Notes under the pieces: generated by a model
Database searches by the model: none
Seen by the model: only the letters and a program-made list of their open reading frames with translations
What the model was told of the DNA's origin: nothing
Assembly: GCA_020740775.1 (NCBI GenBank)
Contig: JAHEWK010000008.1
Coordinates: 2,914,001-2,978,000 of the forward strand
Source: Ilyonectria destructans
Lineage: Eukaryota; Ascomycota; Sordariomycetes; Hypocreales; Nectriaceae
DNA: 64,000 nucleotides
Reading direction: 5' to 3'
Part shown: positions 22,246-33,355 of the stretch, in pieces
How the letters are laid out: each line of letters starts with the position of its first letter
How positions within the stretch are numbered: the stretch's first letter is position 1
Translations under genes and position numbers: made by a program

Positions 22246-25060
22246 TGTGAAGTTGAAAGTTGGTGAGACGGTGGTGGTGGTGTGGGTGGTTGAAATGAAT
22301 CCGATCAACGGAGAGTGTAGTAAATACTAAAAATGGAACTGAGAATGTGTGAGATTGTCTGACTCCAGGTCGTTGGTGAGGATGAGGAGGAATTTTGATC
22401 TGGAGGGGCATCTGGGCGTATTTATCTACCATTTGAGCTCACCGCAGATATTATTCAGCCGTCACCGACGGTCCGCACTATGTTTCTCCGTCGTACTCCT
22501 GAATAGAGTGTGGATAAGCTTAACACACCCTCAAGGGTTACACCCGCTCCCTGTGCAGATAAGCTTAATGCGTCCTGCCCACTGGTCAATGGCAAGTGAC
22601 ATGTTCCTCTGGGAAGTGACATGCCCATGCTCTGTTGGTAGTGACATGCCCACGCTTGGTGGGAAGTGACATACCCATGCTGAGTTGGGGGTGACATACT
22701 GGGGCTGGGGTTGCCAACGTTACGTCACCCAGCTCTATTTTGCATGGATAAGCTTATTTCACGTTTCAAGGACTACAAATTTCCGTTTGTATAACAATTC
22801 ATCCTACTGGTTCGTTCGATAGACCTCTCAGCAGCAGAAAATCCGTACGTCAAGGTCTACTAATAAAAGTACAACACGATTCCCAAGGCTGATATCCCTT
22901 CTCATCATATGTATAAGTAATGGATGAACTGAGTTTGCTTGCTGCCAAATTACAGTTTTAAGCCTATAAAGAAGCTAATATGTTTAATCCCCGATGGATG
23001 TTCTCGCCAGTCAAGTCTCCTGATTCTCCACCCCTGCAAATAAAACGCTCACTATTCATCGGCGCCAATCTTTTACCAGGGGGTGGCCCCTAGAAATTAC
23101 CTTAATTTTACCGTCTGATGTTGTCCGGCGTTAAATAGTCCATCTGCTAGACGGAAACAGGTTTCCTCTTCGTGGTTGCAGGGGTAAAGAGAGGGGCACG
23201 GTGGGGAATATTGTGGTGCCTCCTGAAACAGGCGGAGTTGATTGAAACGCAAGGGCGTTGGTGGCGGAGGCCTGACAGGATCTTGAGACGGATTCTGTAT
23301 GAAAGCCGGAACCACGCCTAAAAATACGATGAACAGAAAGCCTTGTTCTCTCCGCGGACTGGTTGTGACCTAGACATGGGGAATTCGGAGCATCGGGTCA
23401 ATAATGCGACCTTGTATCTTACCAGGGAATGCGGACGAACTTCTGCAATTTACATCCGAGCGTGACAATATTGTTATCAATCCTGATAACCAAGATGAGA
23501 AACTCACAATTATGTCTCGCATCTACTGCGATTGCTCGGCGTGTCATGTTGTGGGCTGCTGCTGACAAGTAGTGCATCATCGGATCACAATTGCGCATGC
23601 TTCGTGAAGAGGAAACGAGCCCAACTCAAAGTGGGTTGAAACCGCCACAATCAGCGAGCAGACTCGAGTGTCACGAATGAGCTCAATTCATTTTTCAGAG
23701 TCCTCAGCCTTGGACTCTCGATTCGTGGCTGTGACCATCCTGTTATCCCCGGCAAGTCTACGGAGTCGCCTAATCGAGCAACGCCTTGCCAGGAACCGGG
23801 CACTCAGTGTTGATCTGATGCGCTTCCGCTTAGCAGTAAAACTGAAACTTCTTTCCGCGTTTAGTTCCGTCCAGAAATGCTCCTTATGCTATTTGCTCTT
23901 CTATGTTTGGTGGAATCATTGTCGGGGATTATCCGGGCCGCCCCCGCCAAGGCCCGCCAAATACGCACCCCATGTAACTGAAACATGTCTGTGATGCAAG
24001 GGTTGCTATCCGTATGTTGCTGTTTGTTGTCTACTGTATGATCTTGTCAATTATCATGACCACAGTAATTTCATTGATACTAACGACGAGTGTCGTACCG
24101 CGTCATCTGCAATCGCTTTTACTGAATTTCTCACATCGACAGAATCCTCAATGCACATTTCCTGACCTGGGTCGGTCGTCCACCGCCTCATGGGTCGAAT
24201 GCCTGCAACCCTCCACCATTCTCAAGCTTACCCTTCACGCTGAATAATTACGATGTTGTAATTGCAATCAAAGATGCGCCGAGTTGGCCTGGTCTAAAGA
24301 AGAAGTTGTGTGCGGGTCATTGTAACATAAGGTACATCGCCTAATCATAGGTCTCCAAAAGAAATTCCGTTGACACTAAAACATACACTTATTAGTAAAG
24401 GCTTTTTGTATCATCGGAGTACCAGCCAGGTATTGTAGAAGTGTTTGCTAATATACCATGTTTAAGCTAAAGCATCATCAATCTATCTCGTCTTGTGGAT
24501 TTAAGCACTTATGGCTGTTTTTAATCTTACCAACGACCTACCTTGCCAGCCAAGATTTAAAAATTTCTACGAAGACAAGTGTTATTAAGGTTAAAAGTGC
24601 GCCATCCATTGACATCTACCTGAATACATACCGCGAGATTGAACAACTTAGTTTCATTATTTACACCCAAAGAGCAAGGAGGCTACCCTAGACTTTGGAA
24701 CTTGAGTATCGTACTGTTGCTTCAACCGCGTTTCACAATTCAATCATTAGACTGGTTAGTATAACAGCAATCGCACGGATGGGCATTAGACTTGAGAGTA
24801 TGGCTTCTATGTACCGAATTGCAAATGCTCTTCATGATTACAAAAGGATGCCGAGGCAGGTAGACCGTGGGTTTGTGTGGAGCATGTGAGATTTGTTTTG
24901 TTTACTTTTTACACGCAAACATCCATACTTATCTAATCGCCCTATACCGCTAGCCTAGCATGCCACTTACTCCGGAGAGGGGTGGGATGTGGGCATAAAC
25001 GGGTGCCCCAGTACTCGCTGCAGAGTAATTGTCTGGACCACCGTCACAGACCCGGATGGG
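22246..25060. other. Long gene-poor stretch
   Basis: Upstream of the pectate lyase to the GH3 remnant. It contains the 25-bp minisatellite at 22592-22712, the motif AAGCTTA repeated around 22515-22765, and AT-rich sequence near 24240-24700. Open frames of 60-108 codons here (for example 23668-23994) have no signature and are not called. Confidence 0.5.
22592..22712. repeat. Minisatellite, about 25-bp unit, roughly 4-5 copies
   Basis: Units of the form GAAGTGACATGCCCATGCT plus a GT-rich tail start at 22613, 22638, 22663 and 22688, with a shorter diverged unit at 22592. Each keeps the core GTGACAT. The array lies about 350 bp upstream of the pectate lyase ATG. Confidence 0.75.
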
Positions 25061-26800
25061 GCAAGAATCATTTAAAACGCATAACTCCAAGGATTGCAAT
25101 AGTTCGTAGAGACATTGGAAATGCACAAAGGTAATGAGACTTGTGTAGCCAAGAAATCGAATGGAACCCACTTACCCATTTTGAGAGGGTTGAGCCGAGC
25201 CTTTTGGAAAGCGACCAGGGCTTTCACAGGATGGTCCTTGGCGTTGCTATTTCTCTTCCCGACGTAGATCTGCGCACTTGTGGTACCCTCCACAGGGCCA
25301 ATATTCGAGATGTGAGCCGAAAATGTGAAAGAATCGTCCATTTGCTGAGACATTTCCAGTATCTCGTACGCAAAGCGGGTGTATGAGAAACCATGGCTAA
25401 AGGGAAAGTTGACCTTGTCCTCGCCGATACGATCGTAGTGACGATATCCCACGAACACATCCTCCGCGTAGTCGACCTCTAGCTGGCCGTCGATGTAAGC
25501 ACCAGGGATGTTCCCGTGTGCCGGCGCGTCCTCGATGTATCTTGGAAAGCTGACCGGAAGTCTTCCTCTGGGTTAACGGCACCAGTATGAACATCAGCCA
25601 TAGCATTGCCGCATTCTTGTCCCGAGAACCATGCCTGTAGTACTGCCGCTACCTTGTCCAACCAGGGCATTGCAACCGCGACGCCAGTAGAGTGACGACG
25701 ACAGTATTTAGTTTTACTGCTGCAACGGCGGATACGTGGGCATCTTGGCTCTGTGGAAGATGGAACGACTCTTGATCTTGCCCCTCGGATTCCCACTGAG
25801 GGTCGTGCCCTGTAAATACAATAGCAATATCTGCGCCTGCTGCTGCCTTGGCTGCCTCAGCCACCAAGTCGGCATCATGCTCCAACTCGAGGGAGAAGCC
25901 CATTCTTACACCTGTCTGGCCCTCGAGAATCTCAAGGCCGACATTGACTAGCGGGCTGCTATGGATGCGTAGGCGCTCTTGTCGGCAGCAAGGCCGACCT
26001 TGACTTTTCGTTCGTTGGCAACACCGAAAAGGTGCCCATAGGGTCTGAGTAGTTACCGGGCTCGTAAAAGACAAGGTCGTCATCAATGAACACTTGGGTC
26101 GGGCCAACGCCCGAGCAAGCGAGCTAGTGCGTGCCAGTCTCTTTTGCGGTGGAATATCCAACGAGGTCTAATTCTTTCCATAACGACTCTTGAGATCCGA
26201 GAGGCGAGTAGACTGAGGCTTGAACTCCGTGGAGAGTAGATACAAGTGGTCCATTGACTTCGGAGAACCGTCGAGCGAAGCCGGTTTCGCCGTCAAGGCC
26301 AATGATTTCACCGCAGCCGCCATTTTTGGTCAAAGGAAGAAGGAGCCGTTCCCTATGAGCGCCCTTTGTAAATGTGAACTGCACCCCCTCACTGAGTGCT
26401 GCGTGAAGGGCATCCTAAGGCGTAATTTTGTAGTGGGTTTGAACAGCTGCGCTGCCACCGCCGCGCGCAAGGCCGACCTTGGCGTATCCGATGAGGGCAA
26501 TCTTTTTTCCCGCGGTCGTCTCTGGTGATTGGTAGGACACTGTTCTCGTTTTTGAGGAGTACGATGCCTCGCGCACCGTCATCCCGGATCAAGGTCCGGT
26601 GCTCTGGTCTATCAACCGGAAAATCATTCACCGAAATCGCTCTTTTAGTACTAGCTGTTTCTGTACATCGAATCATCTTTTTCCAGTTTCCAGTCTGCAT
26701 TGAAGCCAGACGATCCGCTCTGCAAGAAGCGTCAGACCTGCCAAACCACCTTACCCGAAAGAATGCTGACCTTGTTGAACAGAACAGCAACGGGTAACAT
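25060..26800 (-). pseudogene. GH3 beta-glucosidase remnant, N-terminal domain missing
   Basis: Recognisable pieces of a GH3 beta-glucosidase lie in order on the minus strand but in different frames. VDRPEHRTLIRDDGARGIVLLKNE is near 26590, TKNGGCGEIIG near 26310 and a VFTGHDPQWESEGQDQESFHLP block (catalytic-acid region) near 25780. EDVFVGYRHYDRIGEDKVNFPFSHGFSYT is near 25380-25460, followed by a fibronectin-III-like tail. At least four frame changes separate them. The N-terminal TIM barrel with the nucleophile Asp is absent: nothing similar is found between 26800 and 27360. The intact family releases glucose from cellobiose and plant phenolic glucosides. Boundaries are approximate. Confidence 0.65.
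26741..26758 (-). promoter_or_regulatory. Cluster motif copy 1 (edge of the GH3 remnant)
   Basis: CCAAACCACCTTACCCGA, an exact 18-base match to the copy at 30334-30351. On the minus strand the core reads CGGGTAAGGTGGT. It lies at the upstream edge of the GH3 remnant. Confidence 0.55.
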
Positions 26801-27367
26801 CCCGATCATCTACTGGCGAATGCGAGGTCGATTTTAATATTTTATCACTCGTTGAGATTTATGTCATCCCAGTCCCCGTGTTAGAAAGGTCTTATTGTTG
26901 CGAGTTGTGTTTTGTAAGCCGAGGTCTCAAGGGGCCGAAATCTAAACTATCTCCCAGGTAACGCCACTACCACCACACCACCACCTTATCCGACCGAGGG
27001 GTGGTCTGCTTAGCGGTGCAAGTGGCAATATCCGGACGCAATCTAAGGAAGAGAGTGAACAGGTTCACAGCCGCTGATGCAAAGCGAGGGCCATGGAGCA
27101 GGGTTCTTTGGTCAGCCCGGCAACCATGTAACCGCTCGGTTAACAACCCAATACTGACAGGGCGGTCCAGGTACTCATCATGGTGATCATTGGATACCTC
27201 CGAAACCGAAACCTTGTTTCCCCGCTTTCACTCCAGGTTTAAAAAGGCGAATGCGTGTTCCCCGCAAAAGAGGAATTTGTGATCGACAACTCTCACAGAA
27301 GGAAAATTCAGCGAGACGAGCTGAAGACCACACGTCAAATACCCACAACTCAACCTGCTTTCGTACA
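26801..27367. other. Promoter region of the lactonase gene
   Basis: No coding signal. It carries motif copy 2 at 26980-26993 inside a CCACCA-rich stretch. A TTTAAAAAGG string near 27238-27247 could serve as the core promoter for the gene starting at 27368. Confidence 0.5.
26980..26993 (-). promoter_or_regulatory. Cluster motif copy 2 (lactonase promoter)
   Basis: ACCACCTTATCCGA, about 375 bp upstream of the lactonase ATG. It matches the core CGGRTAANGTGGT on the minus strand. Confidence 0.6.
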
Positions 27368-28385
27368 ATGTTGGTCCCCAATCTTGAAACAGCTCCCGAG
27401 GTCAGTTATCCTGGGTACACACTTTCTAGCTTTACCTAATAACACTCTCAACAGGGCACCAAAATTTGGTTGCTGCATCTTGGAAATCTGGTGGTCGATG
27501 AAGGCTTCTTTCTTCCACATGTATGCATTCCCAATCCTATCCCCGCTGTGTTGAGCCTACAATCCTGATCCCTTGCTTACACAACGGAGGGCAATACATC
27601 TAGCTCTAGTAACCCGAACCCTGACCATGCTCGTCGATCTATGGTCATGATATCTGTCCTCATCGACCATCCAGACGACGGGCTCATTCTGTTTGAGACG
27701 GGAGCTGGCAAGGACTACCCCGAAATTTGGGGCCCTCAGCTCGTTGACCTCTTTGCCCGGGAAAATTACACTGAGGATATGGAGCTGGACGTAGCGATCA
27801 AGAAGACCGGCAATGACATCAAGGATATCAAGGCCGTCATCATTGGACATTTGCATCTGGACCATGCTGGTGGTCTTGAGCATTTCAGGGGAACGGGCGT
27901 TCCTATTTATGCCCATGAACTGGAGCTGAAGCATGCCTTTTACAGTGTAGCTACTAAGACGGACCTTGGTGAGTGCGAATTTATAATCTTTGATGCCAAA
28001 AACTAATCTGAATCCGCTACCAGGCCTGTATCTGCCGTCCTATCTTCAATTTGACCTGAACTGGAAGCCATTCCATGGCACCAGTCTTGGATTCGCCCAG
28101 GGTCTTTTCATTCACCATTGCCCGGGACATACTCCGGGGCTCTGCATCATTCAGATTAATTTGAAGCAGAGTGGAACTTGGATCTTCACGTCGGATCAGT
28201 ACATTGTGCAGGAAAACTACGATTCTTTGGGGACGCAGGGCTGGTTGACTCGAGACCACAGCTCATGGTCGCAGTCGAATCAGATGGTGCACTTCTTGGA
28301 GAAGGCTACCAAGGGCAAACTCATTTTCGGGCATGATCGTGAAGTTTTCATGCGTTACAAATTGGCCCCTGATTATTATAGCTAG
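27368..28385 (+). CDS. Metallo-beta-lactamase-fold lactonase (AHL lactonase-like hydrolase)
   Basis: Four exons: 27368-27400, 27455-27520, 27590-27968, 28024-28385, giving 279 residues in frame. It is a metal-dependent hydrolase of the N-acyl-homoserine-lactonase-like group common in fungi. HLHLDH at 120-125 is the two-zinc HxHxDH motif, followed by AGG. Later ligands are HCPGHTPG, FTSDQ and FGHDRE. The block ETGAGKDYPEIWG is typical of the fungal subfamily. The third exon starts after a GAG acceptor, less usual than CAG, but it alone joins the frame and yields the GNTSSSNPNP loop seen in relatives. First gene of the proposed catabolic cluster; it could open a lactone or ester intermediate. 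True bacterial-signal quenching is an alternative. Confidence 0.82.
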
Positions 28386-29035
28386 AAATGCTCGGCCATA
28401 GCGGGGGCTTGATAATTGAAGCAACTTGGTTTTTCTTTGGTGTTGAAGGACGTTGGCCTAGAGGTTGAGGGTATTTGTAAGAGGCCACAATTTTTGAAAT
28501 AACCAGTTGTCATTTCTATGACATGAACGCGTCTTCTAATCTGCGCGGGAACACTTGATTCAGAACTGTGATCCAGTGTCAAAGCTTTCCGGTAGTATTG
28601 ACCAAGTCTCGGTATTGACTAGCTATGCACACGACGGTCTGAGGTACGAATGTGGAAGAGTGTCTACGTTTGTAACGGATTATGGAAGAGAATTGAACTG
28701 ATCTAGGGACTGGAGGGATCTCGTCAAAGTGGCTTGAGGAGGTCATTTACAAGGCCGCACAGCAGCCTATCTTCTTAACTAATGACAACATCATAGTCCA
28801 AAAAGAGATGAATTCAAAGAAACAACAAGCCGACAGAAGTTCTACGGCATCCTGTGTATTACTCAGATGTTATTGGAACTGCGGTATGGTTCAGGATGGA
28901 GAGTGTACATCCACTTCTGCTTGTCCAGACGTAGACCAGACTGCGCCGGGTTATATAATCTTTTGCGAATCATTTCAGTATAGCAATCATGGTATGATAT
29001 TGCCTAAAATTCAGCCCTTAGTCTTGCCCTATGGC
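28386..29035. other. Intergenic between convergent genes
   Basis: Spacer between the 3' ends of the lactonase and the PRISE-type reductase. No coding signal or motif seen. Confidence 0.55.
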
Positions 29036-30187
29036 CTAATTCCCGTGAGTAAACTTGGGTAACTGGCCAAGCTCAACAAACTTGTCAAAGGCGTCTATGA
29101 AAGATTGGTAAGAGTCAATGTGACCAGTCCATCCAAATGCCCTCGCCTTATTAATGCTCAGTGTCGCATTCCACCCTCTCTGGAACACCCAATCCTGGAA
29201 GGCCCAGGTGCCAGCTTTCCAGGTAGGTTTTGCGCTCAGGCATCCCGCCTTATCGCAAACTCGCTCCCAGATATCCATCTTGTCCTTTGACCATTCCTCG
29301 AAGTTAGTGTCTAGCTGCGTCTGGCCGTATTTAGGTCGTGGCTTTAAAAAGGATTGGTCGGCGCTCGCCTCGGCCCCGAAGTACGCTGCCAGACGGGGCC
29401 ACATGTACTTCCACGAGAAGTAGTCGCCGTTGGTGACGTTGAAGGCCTGATTGCCAGCGTGAGGATGTGTTGACGCCCAGATGGTGATGTCGGCAATCAG
29501 GCGGAAATCGGAAATGTCATCGTATCCCTCATAGTAGATCTGGTTGGTGGGCATCTTTGCCTCGACACCGAGTTCCTTGCACACCATCATATACAGTGCT
29601 ATGGTCAGGGCTTCGTTCATGCCGTTGGGCTTGAGAGTGTAGCCGATAATGGCCTCGGGTCGAATGACGTTCCATTGCCACTTTTGACCTTTTTGTCTCT
29701 CGATTAAGTGGTCTTCCTGATGGAAGTAGAAGTTCCCAATGGGAGACTCGCGTCTAGGCTCCTCCTCACGAGCAGGAGACGGCACTGGCCCAAGGTGGAC
29801 ATTGTAGTGTTTACCTCCGGTCTGCAGAACGCAGCTCTCGAGCTTCGGGGCAACTCCGAGCACAGAATCGAGAAAGTTCTCAAACAGGGCCTTGTTGGCC
29901 TCGTTGAGCTTCTCGAAATTGTCGTCGTGCACATAAGAGGAAAAGTATGCGTGAGTGACATTGCTGCAGACGGACCTCATCTCGGAAACCAGGGACTGGA
30001 CATCTTTGGTAAAGTCCAGGGGGATGAAGATGAGGCGATCATCCTTGACAGTAGTTTTGAGAGGCGACAATGATGTCGCGATGATCTGAGACCATTCTTC
30101 GGGGCCGGTCTTTTCTGACAGATACTGGATGAGGGCAGATCCTGTAATGCCGTTGGCACCGGTGATGAATGCGACTTTTGGGGGCAT
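29036..30187 (-). CDS. PRISE-family NADPH-dependent reductase (SirQ / progesterone 5-beta-reductase-like SDR)
   Basis: Single exon, 383 residues. It is an atypical short-chain dehydrogenase of the PRISE (progesterone 5-beta-reductase/iridoid synthase-like) group, which reduces activated C=C bonds of enones using NADPH. The dinucleotide site is TGANGITGSAL at 9-19. FYFHQEDHL replaces the usual Tyr-x3-Lys, and WNVIRPEAIIGY and AFNVTNGDYFSWKYMW are PRISE hallmarks. Length is normal. It is convergent with the lactonase and has a cluster motif copy about 150 bp upstream. A saturating step on an unsaturated side chain or ring of a phenolic would fit the neighbours, but the substrate is not shown by sequence. 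Confidence 0.85.
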   Translation of the reverse strand: MPPKVAFITGANGITGSALIQYLSEKTGPEEWSQIIATSLSPLKTTVKDDRLIFIPLDFTKDVQSLVSEMRSVCSNVTHAYFSSYVHDDNFEKLNEANKALFENFLDSVLGVAPKLESCVLQTGGKHYNVHLGPVPSPAREEEPRRESPIGNFYFHQEDHLIERQKGQKWQWNVIRPEAIIGYTLKPNGMNEALTIALYMMVCKELGVEAKMPTNQIYYEGYDDISDFRLIADITIWASTHPHAGNQAFNVTNGDYFSWKYMWPRLAAYFGAEASADQSFLKPRPKYGQTQLDTNFEEWSKDKMDIWERVCDKAGCLSAKPTWKAGTWAFQDWVFQRGWNATLSINKARAFGWTGHIDSYQSFIDAFDKFVELGQLPKFTHGN

Positions 30188-30333
30188 GTTTGGATAAGTT
30201 TCAGGGTATAACGCCGTTGTATAAGGCAGAGAGAAGATTTAGGCTATAGTGTTGAGGATTGTGCTGATTCTCGCCGTTTCAAAGGCAGCCAAAGGCCTCT
30301 TTTTGTTGTTTTAGCTCCCAGCTATCAGAAAAC

Positions 30334-30351
30334 CCAAACCACCTTACCCGA
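30334..30351 (-). promoter_or_regulatory. Cluster motif copy 3 (reductase promoter)
   Basis: CCAAACCACCTTACCCGA, identical over 18 bases to the copy at 26741-26758, about 150 bp upstream of the reductase ATG at 30187. Confidence 0.7.
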
Positions 30352-31055
30352 CATGAACTTATTCTCCTCGGTCGACCTCCCAACATCATATCCAATCGGC
30401 ACACGTCGGTAAGTGGATGGCCGCGGGGATGTGGCATCCACTTCTCCATGGGGTAGTCCCAATGCGGGAAACCCCGGATCTCGAGACGCCGATCGAGGGA
30501 TTGCCGAGCTCAAATGCCAGATATCCGATGGACCCTACATCCTCAGATCTTCAGTACTTTGTTAGGGTTCTTAGCTGAGTGCGACTCAGGCAGAATTAAC
30601 TTTAAGAGGATAGAATAATATTGTAACTGGCTTTTCTAGCTGCCTCTCTTTCTATAAATTTTAATAAATAAGTGGTTAATATTGTGACTAGTTATCTGTA
30701 TTAAAATAATATTGTTTATATTAATAATTTATATTGACTCTTAAGTATATTCATATATCATTCTATTAAATTCTTTGAAGATTATTAAGTACCAAGGGAA
30801 CAAGGAACATCATCCTTGGGCTCCACATCGTTGTTCCCTATGACCCTGATCGAATTGACCGTACCGGATTCAACAATTTACTAAAACGCGTCGCGTTAAG
30901 ATGTGTAAGAAGGGGGGAAAGGTGGGTTGCGACATTACTTGGTGATTAACTGGCTACTGTTTCAGGTGAACGCGGCGGACTCACAAGGGCTGGCGGAAAA
31001 CTTTGGTATTCAAGATGACTCTGCTCATATTAAAATCTAATTTACTCAGAGTCCA
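30352..31055. other. Intergenic with AT-rich island
   Basis: From about 30590 to 30790 the sequence is strongly AT-rich (ATTAATAATTTATATTG and similar) between much more balanced flanks. It looks like an old insertion or RIP-affected fragment inside the cluster. No gene seen. Confidence 0.5.
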
Positions 31056-32849
31056 CTACTTTGTTCCCAGTATCTGTCCCAGAACCGACTTCAACCTAGC
31101 CGCTGGATTGTCAACTAATCTACGAGATCGCCATGCTACGAAGTGATCTGGCCGAACCAGGACAACGCCATCCTCCTCTACACCCCTTACCCGCTGCCAT
31201 TGACGGTAGCAATCCATATAGTCGCAATGAAAGCCGATGGAGTATGCGTTGATCTTGACGCCCGTATGTGTGGTGACGTCCTTCGCTGCCTTGATCCAGG
31301 CTTTTCCCCCAATGCCCGTAAAGAGCGTAAACGCCCCATCACCGCTCAGATCCAGTGTCGATACCCGAGGCGACGTTGCGTCCGCAGCCAACCACACATG
31401 AGGTAGATGATAGCCGGGATACGTTGAGACAAACACTTGCCTGATGGCGTTCAGGTGACCAAATTGGGGAGGCTCGTCCCCGCGTTCAGCGAAGACCGCG
31501 GTCGTTTCCGCGTAGACCTGGTTCATCTGAATTCCGAGCGCCTGCACTTCGTCTTCAGTCGCTTCCATGGCGTCACGCAGCTCTCTTCTAAGGTCGGCGC
31601 CCTCTGAAGTCGCCGAAGCCAGCAATCTTGTCGCCTTATCTCGACTTTCGGCGTCCAGGCCAAGGATGCTCCAAAGCCGTCGATGAGCCTCCATACCGTT
31701 GTTGGCGCGACGGACGATCCCATCTCCCACGGGTTTCCTCTCGACCGTCAGGGTTTCAAGGAGAGAAGGAGAGGCAAGTCCCTTCAGCACGTAAGCAAGC
31801 TTCCAGGAGAGGTTGAAGGCATCTGAAATGCAGGTATTGCTTCCCAGGCCGTTGATGGGCGGATGACGGTGCGTAGCATCGCCGATGCAAAAGACACGTC
31901 CTTGATGCCACCTCTCGGCGACCTGGTCATTGATGGACCACGAGAAGTGTGACAGAATCTCAATGTCTACGCTTGAATCTCCGATCATCTCATGAAGGCG
32001 AGCCTTCAAGGCCTCATTGGTCGGCTGAAACGAGTTTGGATCCTTTGTTGCAGGGTGCATGGAAACGACAAACTCATTCCATGGCCTCACCATACGGAAG
32101 TTTCCAACGGCAGACCACTCAGGCGCTTGAGTATTTAGGACCCAGTTCAAGCTTCCGGGGCGGTTTACCAAGTATTTTGAGAGATCGGCTTTGATGTGAA
32201 CGTTGAAGGCTGTGTTGACATGTCTTCCGTGTATGGGGATCTCGAGCTGTCCAAGCACGGCGCTCCGGGCTCCATCTGCGCCTACGAGATACTTGGACTT
32301 GACTGTGTACTCCTCGTTGTTGCTTCGATCGCGGAGGACAGTTGCCACGCCGTCCTCCGTCTCCTGAAATCGGATGAACTCGGTGTAAAATCTGAACTCA
32401 GCACCGAGCTTCTTGGCCTCGTCGACAACGACGGGCTCGAGAACCGTCTGGGGAATGTCTGACATGACACATGGGCTGGCCGCAATGTAGTCGCCGCGTT
32501 GCTCTGGCTTGTTACCCCAAGCCCAGAGTCGTCCGTATTCCTCGCCTGCCATAGTGTTGAGCCACGACGTGTGCTGCATTTCTATTTATTTCGTTAGCTA
32601 ACAGCATAGAGTATCAACTGTGTCTTGGAGTTTACCATCGGCCGGCGTTGCTAAGCCCTCGAGCCTCTGTTCCAGGCCAGCATCTCTCAGGACTTCCATA
32701 GCCCTTTGATTGAAGATGTGTGCTCGGGGAGTATTGGCCGTCCCTTTATGCTTCGAGATCGATAATGCCTTGACCCCCATCCGCGCAAGCAGCAGAGCAG
32801 TCGTGGCTCCCGAAGGGCCGGAACCAATGATCAAGACAGGGACATCCAT
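31056..32849 (-). CDS. FAD-dependent aromatic monooxygenase (phenol 2-monooxygenase type)
   Basis: Two exons, 32849-32636 and 32581-31056 (intron GTAAAC...TAG), 579 residues. It is a group A flavoprotein hydroxylase of the PHBH fold that adds an ortho hydroxyl to a phenol using NADPH and O2. Motifs are GSGPSG at 9-14 for FAD, VGADGARS near 171-178 (the DG motif) and CIGDATHRHPP near 303-313. The C-terminal 170 residues correspond to the thioredoxin-like domain of phenol hydroxylases. Fungal relatives include the pterocarpan hydroxylase MAK1 type, which detoxifies plant phytoalexins. It is divergent from the P450 gene, with a shared promoter carrying one cluster motif. It probably forms the catechol that the extradiol dioxygenase cleaves (inference). 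Confidence 0.9.
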
Positions 32850-33112
32850 GGTGAAGTTTTGGTCGATTCGAGTGCCGTTAGATCAAGGAAAGGTACACGT
32901 ATTGCTGACTGGTGCCTCTGAGCCGGTACATCCTGCTGCGGCCGACGGAGTATTTCAAGTCAGAGAGCTTCACAAATAAACGACGCTCGGGATCTGGAAA
33001 AGTGGTATATGGCCTCATTAGCTCCTTGATTCAATTCCCCGAGAGGCGATACAAGCCGAGGGTGATCAAAGTCGGCAGTTCCACAACGTCGGACGACGGG
33101 GGCGACCCGCGT

Positions 33113-33126
33113 ACCACATTATCCGA
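33113..33126. promoter_or_regulatory. Cluster motif copy 4 (bidirectional promoter of FAD monooxygenase and P450)
   Basis: ACCACATTATCCGA, one base off the consensus. It sits 264 bp from the monooxygenase ATG and 230 bp from the P450 ATG, so it could serve both. Confidence 0.6.
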
Positions 33127-33355
33127 CGAGATGACCCTCAGATGGATTTGGATTGGACAATCGACCTTTCACCCACTGAATCCGCCCGCGGATGCCGGGT
33201 GTGGAGAAGAAGAAGAATTGAACCTGAACGGAACCGAAGCATCCAGCCCGAGATAAAGGCTCGTTACTGCTCCTCCTTCTCAGACTTTGTCAACCTGAGT
33301 TAACTGGTCTATCTTCTCGAGTTCAGTAAAAGAAAAGATCTATCCGATTGCCACC

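Noticed and set aside
23668..24691. Plus-strand frames of 77-108 codons in the gene-poor stretch
   Set aside because: AT-rich, no motif, no consistent splice continuation.
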